DNA of 64,000 bases from Streptococcus sp. X13SY08 (lineage in GTDB: Bacteria; Bacillota; Bacilli; Lactobacillales; Streptococcaceae): NCBI RefSeq assembly GCF_001182825.2, contig NZ_LFYO02000003.1, forward strand, positions 1 to 64,000, read 5' to 3'. A program made the position numbers and the translations under genes. Positions 39,392 through 49,034 of the stretch are shown here, in pieces. The notes under the pieces are model-generated. The model saw nothing but the letters and a program-made list of their open reading frames with translations. It ran no database searches and was not told the origin of the DNA. The first letter of the stretch is position 1, and each line of letters opens with the position of its first letter.

Positions 39392-40587
39392 TCAATTTTG
39401 ATGCTCAACCAAAAATCGACGCACCTCTGATATGAAATACAAAGAACCTGTTATCACAAGTAGATCTTGCTGAGAGGCGCTAACTTGCCATTCCTCGAGG
39501 AAGGATTGATAATCAGGGATAAAAGAACGACCAGTAGAAGAGGAATCTGAAATGGCACCATCGTAAGCAAAACTTGTCACCAAGAGTTCAGCTTGTGGAA
39601 GTTCTTTTTCAAGTAAAGCTAGCATATCTCGAAAATCCTTGCGTGCTAGAGCTGAAAAGAGAATGGTGACTTTTTTGTCAGTCGCTTCTTTCAGAAATTC
39701 AATCAAGCGTTCAATTGCAGGGACATTGTGTGCACCATCTAAATAGATGAGCGGCTTTGCGGAAATTATTTCCAGTCTTCCTGCCCAGAGAGGAAAAATG
39801 TTTCTAGTGCAATGGCTGCATTTTCCTTTTGGTGAGCTCCCTCTAAGTTTAACTCTAGCTGGTCCAGAGTCACATCCGCATTGGTAAAGCGCTGACCTAT
39901 CCAGTGGAAATCCTGATTAGAAGCAAGAACTGGAGCAGATTTCTCAAATGCGATTTGGGTGATGATGTCTCGACTTTGCGCATCAAGTGGTCCGAGGACA
40001 ACTGGTATGCCCGCTTTGATAATACCTGCTTTCTGCTCTGCTATTTTCCCTAGACTCGGCCCCAGGATGTCCTGATGGTCCAGTCCGATAGAAGTAATGA
40101 CACTGATCAGAGGTTGGATGACATTGGTAACATCGTGGAGACCACCGATACCGACTTCAATCAAAGCAATATCAAGATTGGCACGACTGAAGTAGAGAAA
40201 CATGATGAGAGTCATCGTTTCAAAATAGGAAAGTGGCTCATAGGTTTGAGTAAGCGTCGATTCCAGATCTTTAACAGAGCGAGCGAGCTCTAAAAATACT
40301 TCCTGACGAATGGGGTGATCGTTAATGGTCATGCGATCGTGATAGCTGACCATGTGTGGGGAAACGAAGGCACCGACGCGTAAGCCATGCGCTTGATAAA
40401 GCTGTTGCAAAAAAGCGATAGTAGAACCTTTTCCGTTGGTCCCCGCGATGTGGATGGAAGGGAAACCCTGCTCGGGATGACCAGCCAAGTCCAAAGCCAG
40501 TTGAAATTTCTCCACCTTATAGCGGAATACCTTTCCTTGCTTGGCATTCAGCCAAGCTTCCACTTGTGTTAATTCTTGGTGTGACAT
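39392..40587 (-). pseudogene. folC: Folylpolyglutamate synthase, internal deletion
   Basis: FolC adds glutamates to folates. The N-terminal Mur-ligase-like part is clear (IHIAGTNGKGSTIAFLQ, then EVGIGGLHDVTNVI, LGPSLGKIAEQKAGI). It ends in a wrong frame just after ALETFFLS at 39766. The C-terminal part resumes in another frame with GRLEIISAKPLIYLDGAHN at about 39774 and runs to 39392. About 30 codons, including the motif before WAGR, are gone. ATG 40587 with GGAG upstream is the likely start. It is downstream of the DUF1292 gene on the same strand, with a terminator between. Confidence 0.85.
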
Positions 40588-40610
40588 ATCTGAAAAACTC
40601 CATTTTGCCA

Positions 40611-40639
40611 TAAAAAATAAGCAGGGCTGAGACCCTGCC
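40611..40639 (-). terminator. Terminator between the DUF1292 gene and folC
   Basis: On the minus strand GCAGGG-tctcag-CCCTGC is followed by TTATTTTTTA. Confidence 0.85.
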
Positions 40640-40670
40640 ACTTTTTCTTTTTTATCATTGTAAAAATTTT

Positions 40671-40988
40671 TTATTCTTCTTCGTCAAGGAAGCTATTGAA
40701 GACCTCTTCAATCATATCCCACTCAGCAGTTGCATCTTCAGGGATTGGTTGCAAGTCGCCTTCTGTACCATTTTCATTTTCTACAAATGAGTAGGCTTGG
40801 ATTTCAACTTGTCCATTTTCGTCTTCCTCAGCGCTTGCTGGAATTAAAAGAACATAGTTTTTACCAAATTCTTCTTGCCCATCAATTGTCAAAAGGATTT
40901 CAAACAAGGTTTCGTTACCTTGGTCATCTACCAAAGTAATTAATTCGCGTTCTTCATGATTGTGGTCATGGTTATGATCGTATGCCAT
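40671..40988 (-). CDS. DUF1292 (UPF0473) family protein
   Basis: The 105-residue acidic protein has a His-rich start ([13 protein letters not shown]) and the DUF1292 core ([19 protein letters not shown]). It is the third member of the conserved Firmicute trio ireB-ruvX-DUF1292. Function is unknown. It lies 9 bp after the ruvX stop. The gene is intact. Confidence 0.9.
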   Translation of the reverse strand: MAYDHNHDHNHEERELITLVDDQGNETLFEILLTIDGQEEFGKNYVLLIPASAEEDENGQVEIQAYSFVENENGTEGDLQPIPEDATAEWDMIEEVFNSFLDEEE

Positions 40989-40997
40989 TTTTTCTCC

Positions 40998-41417
40998 TTA
41001 AAATGTTCTATCTAAATAATTTTGTAAAATAAGCTGAGCTGCCAGCTTATCAATGACTTTTTTGCGTTTACCACGGCTGATATCAGCTTGTTCAATCAGC
41101 ATGCGCTCGGCAGCGACAGTCGTCAAGCGCTCATCCTGATACTCCACCGGAAGTCCATAATGCTCAATGAGCAATTGTCCGTAAGCTTCGCTAGCTTCGA
41201 CGCGAGGACCACTAGTATTATTCATGTTTTTTGGAAGACCAACGACAAATTTATCAACCTTGTATTGCTCAACCAGTTGACTTAAGCGTTCCAGTCCAAA
41301 TTCTTTTTTTTCTTCATCGATTGGAATGATTTCCAAGCCTTGAGCGGTAAAACCGAGCGGATCAGAGATGGCAACGCCAACGGTTTTTGATCCGACATCT
41401 AATCCCATAATTCTCAT
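40998..41417 (-). CDS. ruvX: Holliday-junction resolvase-like / pre-16S rRNA nuclease RuvX (YqgF)
   Basis: The 139-residue RNase-H-fold protein matures the 16S 5' end. It has the N-terminal [16 protein letters not shown] with a catalytic Asp, [10 protein letters not shown], and [15 protein letters not shown] with a catalytic Glu. Its ATG overlaps the ireB stop by 1 bp (TAATG). The gene is intact. Confidence 0.93.
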   Translation of the reverse strand: MRIMGLDVGSKTVGVAISDPLGFTAQGLEIIPIDEEKKEFGLERLSQLVEQYKVDKFVVGLPKNMNNTSGPRVEASEAYGQLLIEHYGLPVEYQDERLTTVAAERMLIEQADISRGKRKKVIDKLAAQLILQNYLDRTF

Positions 41418-41572
41418 TAGAGGTCAATCCCATTTTCTTTCAAGTAAAAACGAACCAACTCCTCCACAATTTTTTCTTCGAGAGAGCGATAAACATTGGT
41501 CAAGGTTTCGCTGATTTCTTTCTTATTGGAGTCATCCAACCGGAAGCGAACTGTCTCTTCTGTGAATCCCAT
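41417..41572 (-). CDS. ireB: IreB (UPF0297), in-frame deletion of the conserved core
   Basis: The open frame gives 51 residues: [19 protein letters not shown]..., then SLEEK joined directly to [11 protein letters not shown]. Streptococcal UPF0297 proteins are about 88 residues, with GYNPINQIVGY...SGDPAYVPRY...NNARNQIRK between these parts. The missing piece is 37 codons, exactly in frame. Thr4 and Thr7, the phospho-acceptor positions known in enterococcal IreB, are kept. The gene is the first of the ireB-ruvX-DUF1292 trio. A second IreB-family gene with an intact core lies at 34294-34572. Confidence 0.88.
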   Translation of the reverse strand: MGFTEETVRFRLDDSNKKEISETLTNVYRSLEEKIVEELVRFYLKENGIDL

Positions 41573-41693
41573 ACTTACACCTTCTTTCATAATTGTACTT
41601 ATGGTCTATTATAACACGTTTTTCCAAGACTTTCAATGAATGAAAGCGGGGTTCTGAGGTTTCTGAATAAAAAAGTGAATCGCTTTCAAGACC

Positions 41694-41720
41694 AGCAAAA
41701 ACAGCCTATTTCTAGGCTGT
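41694..41720 (-). terminator. spx terminator
   Basis: ACAGCCTA-gaaa-TAGGCTGT is followed on the minus strand by TTTTTGCTGG. Confidence 0.82.
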
Positions 41721-41732
41721 GTCTTTTTATTT

Positions 41733-42131
41733 TTACAAAGCTGCGCGCATACGAGCTTGAGCGTTTTCCACATTGCGGACAGCGCGTGGCAAGAAGGCAC
41801 GAATATCATCTTCTTTATAGCCAACTTGAAGACGTTTGTCATCAATCAAAATAGGGCTCTTCAAAATACGAGGATTAGCAGTGATGATGTCAATGACCTC
41901 ATTAACACTCAATTCCTCAATATCGCATTCCAAGCTTTTGGCATAGCGATTTTTAGAGGAAACAATACTGGCAATCCCATTTTCAGTTTTTGCTAAAATG
42001 TTAAGAATTTCTTCTTTTGTGATAGATTCTTTACCAAGGTTATGCTCATTGTAAGACAGTTGGTGTGCAGTCAACCAATTTTTTGCTTTTTTACAACTCG
42101 TGCAACTAGATACAGTATAAATTTTAATCAT
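41733..42131 (-). CDS. spxA: Transcriptional regulator Spx
   Basis: Spx binds the RNA polymerase alpha C-terminal domain and redirects transcription under thiol and oxidative stress. The 132-residue length is normal. The redox switch C10-T-S-C13 is intact, and RPRILKSPILID-type text (NPRILKSPILIDDKRLQVGY) marks the ArsC-like fold. The upstream region 42132-42350 is AT-rich and holds its promoter but no further gene. Confidence 0.93.
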   Translation of the reverse strand: MIKIYTVSSCTSCKKAKNWLTAHQLSYNEHNLGKESITKEEILNILAKTENGIASIVSSKNRYAKSLECDIEELSVNEVIDIITANPRILKSPILIDDKRLQVGYKEDDIRAFLPRAVRNVENAQARMRAAL

Positions 42132-42350
42132 GTAGTATCTCCTTTGCTACATTTACTAAACACATTATAAGTCATTATACCATAAAAATACTCGGTCTGA
42201 AGACCTATTTTAAAGAAATCTATCTTTTTTTAGGAAAAAATTGGGAAATTATACATTCTCTCTTTAAATTTCTAAAAAAATAGAAGGAAAAAACGGAATA
42301 TAATACCAAAAACATATTTCAATGTTCAGAAATAAGAAGAAACATATTTA

Positions 42351-42632
42351 TTGAATATTTTTTTGTTTATTATGGGTACCTGTTTGGCAGGCATTGGGAC
42401 GGGAAGGATATTGCACTATGATGTCTTAAAATTTCCAATAGAAAAGTATTGTCAATTATTAGAGGAAGCTACTGGTAAACCATTTTCTTATTTTCGATAT
42501 GGTGTCGACCTCATTTGTGTTAGTCTTTCTTTCATTCTATCCAAGGCGGCTGATTTGCCACTATTTGTGAGAGGAGGAACGCTGATGTGCCTAGTCCTGC
42601 TATCTTACGTCATTGGGAAAGCGAAAAAATAA
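42351..42632 (+). pseudogene. 3' fragment of a YczE-family membrane protein
   Basis: The frame from TTG 42351 gives 93 residues with two to three helices. The pattern G-x-G-TG...FPIEKYCQLLEEATG...D-LICVSLSFILS...GGTLMCLVLL mirrors the C-terminal half of the YczE protein at 31083-31790. The N-terminal helices are absent and the start has no ribosome site. It is probably a 5'-truncated paralogue. Confidence 0.5.
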
Positions 42633-42834
42633 ATATGTATTGATTTGAAAAAGATATTGAAAGTTTTTAGACAAATGATATAATTTTGTAAAAATAATAA
42701 AAGGGCTCTTAGGTGATAGAGTCAATAACAAAAAACATTTTTATACAGTGAATAGCACTGAAAAGAATTGTTGTTAAACTCTGGATGGAAAGACCAAGGT
42801 GTAGCTTTTAAGGCTAATTAGAAAGGAAGAAAAG

Positions 42835-43728
42835 ATGTTTCGTAAGTTCATGAAGAGTATAGCTCTTTTAACAATTTGTAGTGGACCAATGTTTCTGTCT
42901 GTAGAAGATTCTCTTCAAACAAGAATTGGTCAAACGGTTTATGCGATGGAGGGAGAAACTCCTCGATTCCATAGTAGTGGTGGTTCTGAATTTGAACCAG
43001 ATACTTTTAAAATGGAATTGCAAGTAGGAGAAAAAGGGCAAATTCGTCGACCTCAAAATTCCCCATTGAAAGATTTTATCTATTCTTTTGATATGCATGT
43101 GAATGATCCACCCATTATTTCATTTGATGAGTAGGGAAATTGGATTGCGTTAAAATCAGGAAAGATCCAAATTGTTCCAGGTTTTCCAAGTGGCGATAGC
43201 GAACAAGCGAAAAAATTTAATGAAGAGCTTCAGTTAAATCCAGTCGAGATACACGAAGCTGAAGTCGCAATTATTTGGGAGGTGACGGTGACAGCACCTG
43301 ATGCTCCAGTTGTGCCGATGTACCGTCTCTATAATCCTAATAACAAAGAACATTTCTATACTAGTAGTATAAATGAACGAGATACACTAGTTCGTATTGG
43401 ATGGGGAAAATATGAAGGTGTGGCATGGAGCGCCCCTAAAGAAGGGAAGAAAGTCTACCGTCTTTACAATCCGACCCTAAGAGATCACCATTATACAATG
43501 GATGAAAATGAGGCGACGGTTTTGACCACCAAGCATCATTGGCGAAACGAGGGAATTGCTTGGTATTCAGATGGTAACGCTCCAGTTTATCGTCTCTTCC
43601 ATAAAGGACTCACTTCGGGTTCTCATCATTATACAATGGATCAGAATGAGGTGAAGCTACTTCAGGAACGCGGTTGGCGTTATGAAGGGATTGCATGGTA
43701 TGGAGAATCTGCTCTTGGATTTGAATAA
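42835..43728 (+). pseudogene. Secreted protein with C-terminal DUF5648-type repeats, one internal stop
   Basis: A signal peptide at residues 1-38 (ending near VYAMEG) is followed by an unknown domain. An in-frame TAG at 43132-43134 interrupts it. The same frame continues GNWIALKSGKIQIVPG and then three tandem modules of the form YRLYNPNNKEHFYTS ... GIAWY (about 43321-43716), which match DUF5648 repeats of secreted Firmicute proteins. A CAG to TAG change (DEQGNW) would explain the stop. GAAAGGAAG precedes the ATG. Confidence 0.72.
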
Positions 43729-43763
43729 TCAACTACTGTACCGAATTTCTATTACCCAAAATG

Positions 43764-43798
43764 AGAGGAGGGGAGACTTTTGTCCTAGCCTCTTTTTG
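43764..43798 (+). terminator. Terminator after the secreted repeat gene
   Basis: GAGGGGAGAC-tttt-GTCCTAGCCTC is followed by TTTTTG. Confidence 0.6.
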
Positions 43799-43877
43799 AG
43801 TGGGTGAAATGGGAGCCAAGATATAAAATTCCACAAGAAAAAAGCCTTGAAACCAAGGCTTTTCTCATGTCAACTGA

Positions 43878-43950
43878 TACCCCCTACAGGGCTCGAACCT
43901 GTGCCCCATAGATTAAGAGTCTACTGCTCTACCAACTAAGCCAAGGAGGC
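43878..43950 (-). tRNA. tRNA-Lys (anticodon CUU)
   Basis: On the minus strand GCCTCCT pairs with AGGGGGT. The anticodon stem GTAGA/TCTAT encloses CTCTTAA, giving CUU. The T-arm is ACAGGTTCGAGCCCTGT. Length is 73 nt without CCA. It lies directly downstream of the probable 6S RNA. Confidence 0.93.
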
Positions 43951-43959
43951 ACAAAGAAA

Positions 43960-44159
43960 AATGCTGTATTGGTACCGGTAATCCACGATTTGTATTGATC
44001 CCGCACAAATATAAGCAGGTGGGTAACGCGTTTCTGACTTAGTTGCTTCCGTGTGAGACGGCCTGCATACTGTCAGAAAACTTTTGTTTCCCTAGTAATA
44101 CAAAAATAGTCGGTCAACACTTAGATGTGAATTCGTATACCACAGCAGTTCTTTTCTGT
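43960..44159 (-). ncRNA. ssrS: Probable 6S RNA
   Basis: A protein-free transcript of about 200 nt is predicted from a strong minus-strand promoter. The ends pair: GCTGT and GGTA near the 5' end with TACC and ACAGC near the 3' end. The interior forms a long imperfect rod with an apical GCAGG/CCTGC stem. Size, terminal pairing, strong promoter and the position just upstream of tRNA-Lys fit Firmicute 6S RNA, which binds sigma-A RNA polymerase. The assignment is by structure and context only. Confidence 0.55.
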
Positions 44160-44165
44160 ACCTTT

Positions 44166-44193
44166 ATCTTACCACTTTTTTAAAAATTTTCAA
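44166..44193 (-). promoter_or_regulatory. Promoter of the 6S-like RNA
   Basis: On the minus strand TTGAAA (44188-44193) and TAAGAT (44166-44171) are separated by 16 bp. Confidence 0.65.
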
Positions 44194-44231
44194 GAGGCAA
44201 ACCTCATTTTTTGGAAGCGGTATCATAGAAA

Positions 44232-45423
44232 TCATTTTGAAGCCTTGTCTGACAAGGCTTTCTGCTCTTTCAATTTTTTGATATTTTCTTGGGTAATGGC
44301 GAGAGCACGCTCATATTTTCCTGTTTCATTGGCGGTAAAATAGCTGGCGCCTTTTAGTTTGTCTGGTAGGTATTGCTGGTCAACCCATTTTTCTGGATAA
44401 GCGTGTGGGTATTTGTATTCCTGCGCATTGCCTAATTCCTTGCTACCAGCGTAATGTCCATCGCGTAAGTGACGAGGAATAGGAAGATGCCCTGATTTGC
44501 GCAAATCAGTGAGCGGCATCAAGAGCAGTAACGGTGTGAATCTGTGCTTCGGGATTGGCCAAACCAATGTCTTCATAGGCGATAACAGTTAGGCGACGCG
44601 CTAAGCTGGGTAAATCACCTGCTTCAATCAAGCGAGCAGCGTAGTGAAGACTGGCATTGACATCGGATCCACGAATGGATTTTTGCAGGGCAGAGAGCAC
44701 ATCGTAGTGTCCGTCTCCGTCCTTATCCATGGTAATGTAGCTGCGTTGCAGACTATTTTCGACGCTATCAAGGGTAAGCTGGCGCAGACCATTTTCATCT
44801 GGATGAGTAGACATGACTGCCAAACCCAGTGAGTTGAAAGCAGAGCGCAGGTCACCATTGGTCGCTGTTGCAATGAAATCAAGCGCATCATCATCCAGTT
44901 TAACTTGAAAATCAAAGCCACGTTCCTTATCTTCAACTGCGGTCTGAATGGCTTTTTTGATGTCTTCATTGGATAGAGGCTCTAACTCGAAAATTTGCAC
45001 ACGCGAGCGGATAGCAGGTGTAACAGAAAAAAATGGATTTTCTGTGGTTGCTCCGATCATAATGATATTGCCATTTTCCAGAAGTGGTAAGAGGAAGTCT
45101 TGTTTGGTCTTATCTAGGCGATGAATCTCGTCCAACATCAGAACTAAGCCACCAGAAAACTTAGCTTCTTCGGCGATTTCCTGCAGGCGCTTTTTGGTAT
45201 CAACGGTTGCGTTGAAGGTGCGAAAAGCAAATTTGGTTGTACCTGCGATAGCGCTAGCGATGGAGGTCTTCCCGATTCCGGGAGGACCGTAGAGAATCAT
45301 GGAAGAGAGCATATTGGCTTCCACCATGCGACGGATGATTTTTCCTTTACCCACAAGATGTTTTTGACCAATGACCTGATCAATGGTCTTGGGGCGCATT
45401 CGAAGTGCGAGATTATCTGGCAT
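44232..45423 (-). pseudogene. rarA: Replication-associated recombination protein RarA (MgsA), internal deletion
   Basis: RarA is a clamp-loader-like AAA+ ATPase that acts at stalled forks. The N-terminal ATPase is complete (ILYGPPGIGKTS, LMLDEIHR, GATTENPFFSV). After TVTALDAA at about 44515 the frame is lost. The C-terminal tetramerisation part resumes in another frame with DLRKSGHLPIPRHLRDG and runs to 44232. About 35-40 codons between are missing. Total family length is about 420 residues. Confidence 0.88.
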
Positions 45424-45435
45424 GATATTCCTTTC

Positions 45436-46308
45436 TTATTCCCAGCGAGTGCTGAGAATCATTCCTGTAAGAATGAGTGCGGCGCCGATAGCTCCAGTCA
45501 AGGTGATGATTTCAGAGAGAAGTAGAGCACCAGCCGCCATCGTCACTAAAGGGATGGCATAAATATAAATATTTGTTCGAAGAGTTCCGATTTGCTTGAT
45601 AGAAAGACTCCAAAGAATGTAGCAAAGCGCGCTACAGATAACACCGAGATAGGCTAGGCTTGAAAAACCAAAAGGAGTCAGGAGAACAGAGAAATTGGAG
45701 TTTTCAGAAAAAGCTAGGAAAGGCAAGGATAGCAGGCATCCGTAACCCATGATTTTACGCATGACAAAGAGGCTGCTGTGGTGGTTGGTTTGACATTTTA
45801 AGATTAAAAAACTATAGATTGTCCAAGATAAGGCAGAACCTAGAGAAAGCAAATCTCCTAAGGGATTTAATTTTAAACCAAGTACACCATTTAAAACAAC
45901 TAAAATGACGCCAATAAAGGAAATGGAATAAGCTAGCCATTGTCGCCAGTTGAGACCGTCTTCTTTTTTAGAAAACTGTAATATAAAAGCAGTCATGAGT
46001 GGACTGGTCGTGACGAGAATACTGACATTTGAGGTCTGAGTCATGGTGAGCGCGAGATTTTCTGTTAAAAAATAGAGGGTATTGCCAAAGAGTGCAGCAA
46101 GAAGGAACTGAATTTCCTCCTTCCAATTGATGTGCCAGACAGGATGAATGATCCACAGGCTGATGTAAGCGATAAAGCATCGAATGGGGATCAATGTGAT
46201 GGGAGAAATATGATCCATCAGGTATTTACTAATTAGAAAAGATGTTCCCCAAACAAACACACAAAAAATTGCAGCCATATGCCCCAAGAATGGGTATTGT
46301 TTTTGCAT
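45436..46308 (-). CDS. EamA-family (DMT) transporter
   Basis: The 290-residue product has ten predicted transmembrane helices in two EamA repeats (FVWGTSFLISKYL near the start; SALSWTIYSFLIL opening the second repeat). It is a drug/metabolite exporter by family; the substrate is unknown. It starts 67 bp from the divergent DUF3013 gene. The gene is intact. Confidence 0.88.
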   Translation of the reverse strand: MQKQYPFLGHMAAIFCVFVWGTSFLISKYLMDHISPITLIPIRCFIAYISLWIIHPVWHINWKEEIQFLLAALFGNTLYFLTENLALTMTQTSNVSILVTTSPLMTAFILQFSKKEDGLNWRQWLAYSISFIGVILVVLNGVLGLKLNPLGDLLSLGSALSWTIYSFLILKCQTNHHSSLFVMRKIMGYGCLLSLPFLAFSENSNFSVLLTPFGFSSLAYLGVICSALCYILWSLSIKQIGTLRTNIYIYAIPLVTMAAGALLLSEIITLTGAIGAALILTGMILSTRWE

Positions 46309-46375
46309 AGCTATCCCTCTTTTTACTTGAACATGATATAATTATTATACTACAAAATAGAAATTAGGTATTCAT

Positions 46376-46846
46376 ATGGCTAAATTTGGCTTTTTATCAG
46401 TGTTAGAGGAAGAATTAGACAAGCATTTGAACTACGATTTTACCATGGATTGGGACAAGAAAAACCACGCGGTTGAGGTCACTTTTGTCCTCGAGGCGCA
46501 AAACAAATCGGGCGTTGAAACGATTGATGAAGAAGGCCAAGTCAATAGGGAAGACATTATTTTTGAAGACTACGTTCTCTTTTACAATCCTGAAAAATCA
46601 CAGTTTGACGCAGATGATTATCTGGTAGCCATTCCTTACGAGCCTAAAAAAGGCTTGTCACGTGAGTTTTTGGAATATTTCGCTATGTTCTTGAACGATG
46701 TAGCAACCGAAGGCCTCAGCGACCTCATGGACTTCTTGGAAGACGAAAAAGCCGTTGATTTCGGCCTCGAATGGAACGCAGAGGTCTTTGAAGAAGGTAA
46801 ATCAGGCTTGGAAGAGAAAGAATGGTTTGGATATCCGAGGTATTAG
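46376..46846 (+). CDS. DUF3013 family protein
   Basis: The 156-residue acidic protein (MAKFGFLSVLEEELDKHL..., DYVLFYNPEKSQFDADDYLV) matches the streptococcal DUF3013 family normally found next to prmA. TATTAT and a nearby AGG site precede the ATG. Function is unknown. The gene is intact. Confidence 0.85.
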   Translation: MAKFGFLSVLEEELDKHLNYDFTMDWDKKNHAVEVTFVLEAQNKSGVETIDEEGQVNREDIIFEDYVLFYNPEKSQFDADDYLVAIPYEPKKGLSREFLEYFAMFLNDVATEGLSDLMDFLEDEKAVDFGLEWNAEVFEEGKSGLEEKEWFGYPRY

Positions 46847-46905
46847 GAGAAACTTGTATTTTGGAATTAAAGTTTAGCTGGCTGGGCTGGCTAGTAGGAG
46901 GAAAA

Positions 46906-47809
46906 GTGATTAGTACATATAATTTTATACAGATTTTAGATATTTAATAGGGAGTGGATAGTTGAAAATGGAATCGCCAATGAAAGTAGTGCAAAATCAT
47001 ATAAAAGCTATTTAAAGTCTTCGTTTCAAAATTTTTTTGAACCATATTTTCAAAATGGTCAATTTAATCCACTTAATTTTGAGAGAGGGGTATCAAAAAA
47101 TGAAAATGTATTAAACCCAATTGAGTTAATGGAATTGATTCTTGTAAATGAAAAATCAACTGCTAACCCTATTAGGAGTAAGAAAACAATAAATAATTAC
47201 CTATCTAGCCTTAGGCTTTTTCAGGAATTTTTATTTGACGAAGAATATCGTTTCAAAGACTCTATCTCGGATAAGGTGAAAGCCGATAAACAACGATTAT
47301 TTAAGATTACTCAATTACCAGACATTAAATACTCACGTGAAAAGCTTGTTGGAATTTTCTATAGTCGTATTTTGACACAAGATAGAAGCTATCAGAAATA
47401 TGTGTTTAATTTAAGGATCATAAATAAATTATTTAAGGAACGTGATAAAATTATTTGGGAAGAATTCAGAAGTATTATAAAAGAAAAATTAAAAGAAACA
47501 AAATTTGTCTTAGATAATACGGCAGGAAAAATAGCTACGCTAGACGATGTCTGCTATATCATTTTACCTGAAAATTTACCAGTTCAAATTGTGATAAATA
47601 AGGAAAAACATTTACTATATTCAATGCAAAATTTTGATTCAAAACAATATGGTGAATTTTATTCCACGGAGCTGAGAAATCTATCTTTGGATCATGATAG
47701 ACCTTTAGAAAAAATATTTAATAATAAAAATGTTCCTGAAAAATTTGAATATCTAAGTAAATTAAGCGAAGAGATAGTTGCCTATTGTGTAGAAAAAATA
47801 TTCCAATAG
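46906..47809 (+). pseudogene. Unknown accessory protein, frameshift near the start
   Basis: GTG 46906 has an AGGAGG site and starts MISTYNFIQILDI, then stops. A second frame, open from about 46936 to 47809, continues with WIVENGIANESSAKSYKSYL and, from ATG 47129, 226 further residues (MELILVNEKSTANPIRS..., ending CVEKIFQ). One base change near 46940 would give a single protein of about 300 residues. It is Lys- and Glu-rich and more AT-rich than its neighbours. I recognise no domain. It is inserted with a small partner gene between the DUF3013 gene and prmA. Confidence 0.55.
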
Positions 47810-47829
47810 CGAAAAGAAAAGGTTCAAAA

Positions 47830-47988
47830 ATGATGGATGAAATTTATCTTTCAAGGATTAAGACAGCAGTATTTCAAAGTGAGTACTATTTAGGATTATT
47901 GGACGATATTAAAAAGTTATTTTCAGAGGAAATAGGTTTAACTATTATGTCTAAATCTGTAAATTCTAGTAAAGGAAAAAAGCAATAA
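47830..47988 (+). CDS. Small accessory protein, unknown
   Basis: The 52-residue product (MMDEIYLSRIKTAVFQ...) follows the previous gene by 20 bp, with GAAAAGG-type sequence upstream of ATG 47830. It is mostly helical by composition with a basic Ser/Lys tail. No family is recognised. It appears to form a two-gene cassette with its neighbour. Confidence 0.45.
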   Translation: MMDEIYLSRIKTAVFQSEYYLGLLDDIKKLFSEEIGLTIMSKSVNSSKGKKQ

Positions 47989-48080
47989 AGAAAGGAATGT
48001 TCAGTAAATCCATCTAACTGAACACGGGACTATTTTTCTACGAAAATTTTCGCAAGCGAAGCGTCCCTTTGTATCTTATT

Positions 48081-49034
48081 ATGAACACTTGGCAAGAACT
48101 CACCGTCCACGTCCATCGGGACGCGGAGCAGGCGGTCTCTAATCTTTTGATTGAGGCGGGGAGCGCTGGAGCTGCGATTAGCGGCTCGGCGGATTACATT
48201 GGGCAGGAGGACCGTTTTGGCGAGCTCTATCCTGAAGTGGCGCAGTCGGACATGATTGCGATCACAGCTTATTTCCCAGACACCTTGGATATTTCGGCGG
48301 TCAAAGAGAAGCTGAAAGAGCGTTTGGCGGATTTCACCAGCTTTGGTCTAGAAACTGGAGACTTGACCCTTGAAAGTCAGGAATTGGTCGAGGAAGACTG
48401 GGCGGACAACTGGAAGAAATATTATGAGCCAGCTCGTATTACGCATGATTTGACCATCGTACCGTCTTGGACGGACTACGAGGCGATAGCAGGTGAAAAA
48501 GTCATCAAGTTGGACCCTGGAATGGCTTTTGGTACGGGGACTCACCCAACGACAAAAGTGAGCCTTTTTGCACTGGAACAAGTCTTGCGTGGTGGCGAAA
48601 CCGTCATCGACGTGGGGACAGGGTCCGGTGTGCTTTCTATTGCGAGCTCGCTCTTGGGGGCTAAGGAAATTTTCGCTTACGATTTGGATGATGTAGCGGT
48701 GCGCGTGGCTCAGGACAATATTGAGCTCAACCCAAATATGGAGAACATTCACGTAGCTGCTGGCGATCTTTTGAAAGGTGTCACGCAGGAGGCAGATGTG
48801 ATTGTAGCCAATATTTTGGCTGACATTCTCGTGCATTTGACAGCGGATGCTTACCGTCTCGTCAAAGACGAGGGGTATTTAATCATGTCTGGCATCATCT
48901 CTGAAAAATGGGACATGCTACGCGAAAGTGCTGAAAGCGCAGGCTTTTTCCTTGAAACCCACATGGTGCAGGGCGAGTGGAATGCTTGTATCTTCAAGAA
49001 GACAGACGATATTTCGGGAGTGATTGGCGGATAA
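48081..49034 (+). CDS. prmA: Ribosomal protein L11 methyltransferase
   Basis: PrmA trimethylates ribosomal protein L11 with SAM. The 317-residue product has the N-terminal substrate domain, then [18 protein letters not shown], the SAM loop [16 protein letters not shown], and [17 protein letters not shown] 48081 (MNTWQELTV) matches the family start. Its stop overlaps the rsmE start (TAATG). The gene is intact. Confidence 0.95.
   Translation: MNTWQELTVHVHRDAEQAVSNLLIEAGSAGAAISGSADYIGQEDRFGELYPEVAQSDMIAITAYFPDTLDISAVKEKLKERLADFTSFGLETGDLTLESQELVEEDWADNWKKYYEPARITHDLTIVPSWTDYEAIAGEKVIKLDPGMAFGTGTHPTTKVSLFALEQVLRGGETVIDVGTGSGVLSIASSLLGAKEIFAYDLDDVAVRVAQDNIELNPNMENIHVAAGDLLKGVTQEADVIVANILADILVHLTADAYRLVKDEGYLIMSGIISEKWDMLRESAESAGFFLETHMVQGEWNACIFKKTDDISGVIGG

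Noticed and set aside
43282-43728. A separate gene starting at GTG 43282
   Set aside because: The frame is continuous with the upstream signal-peptide frame except for one TAG, so it is the second half of one gene.
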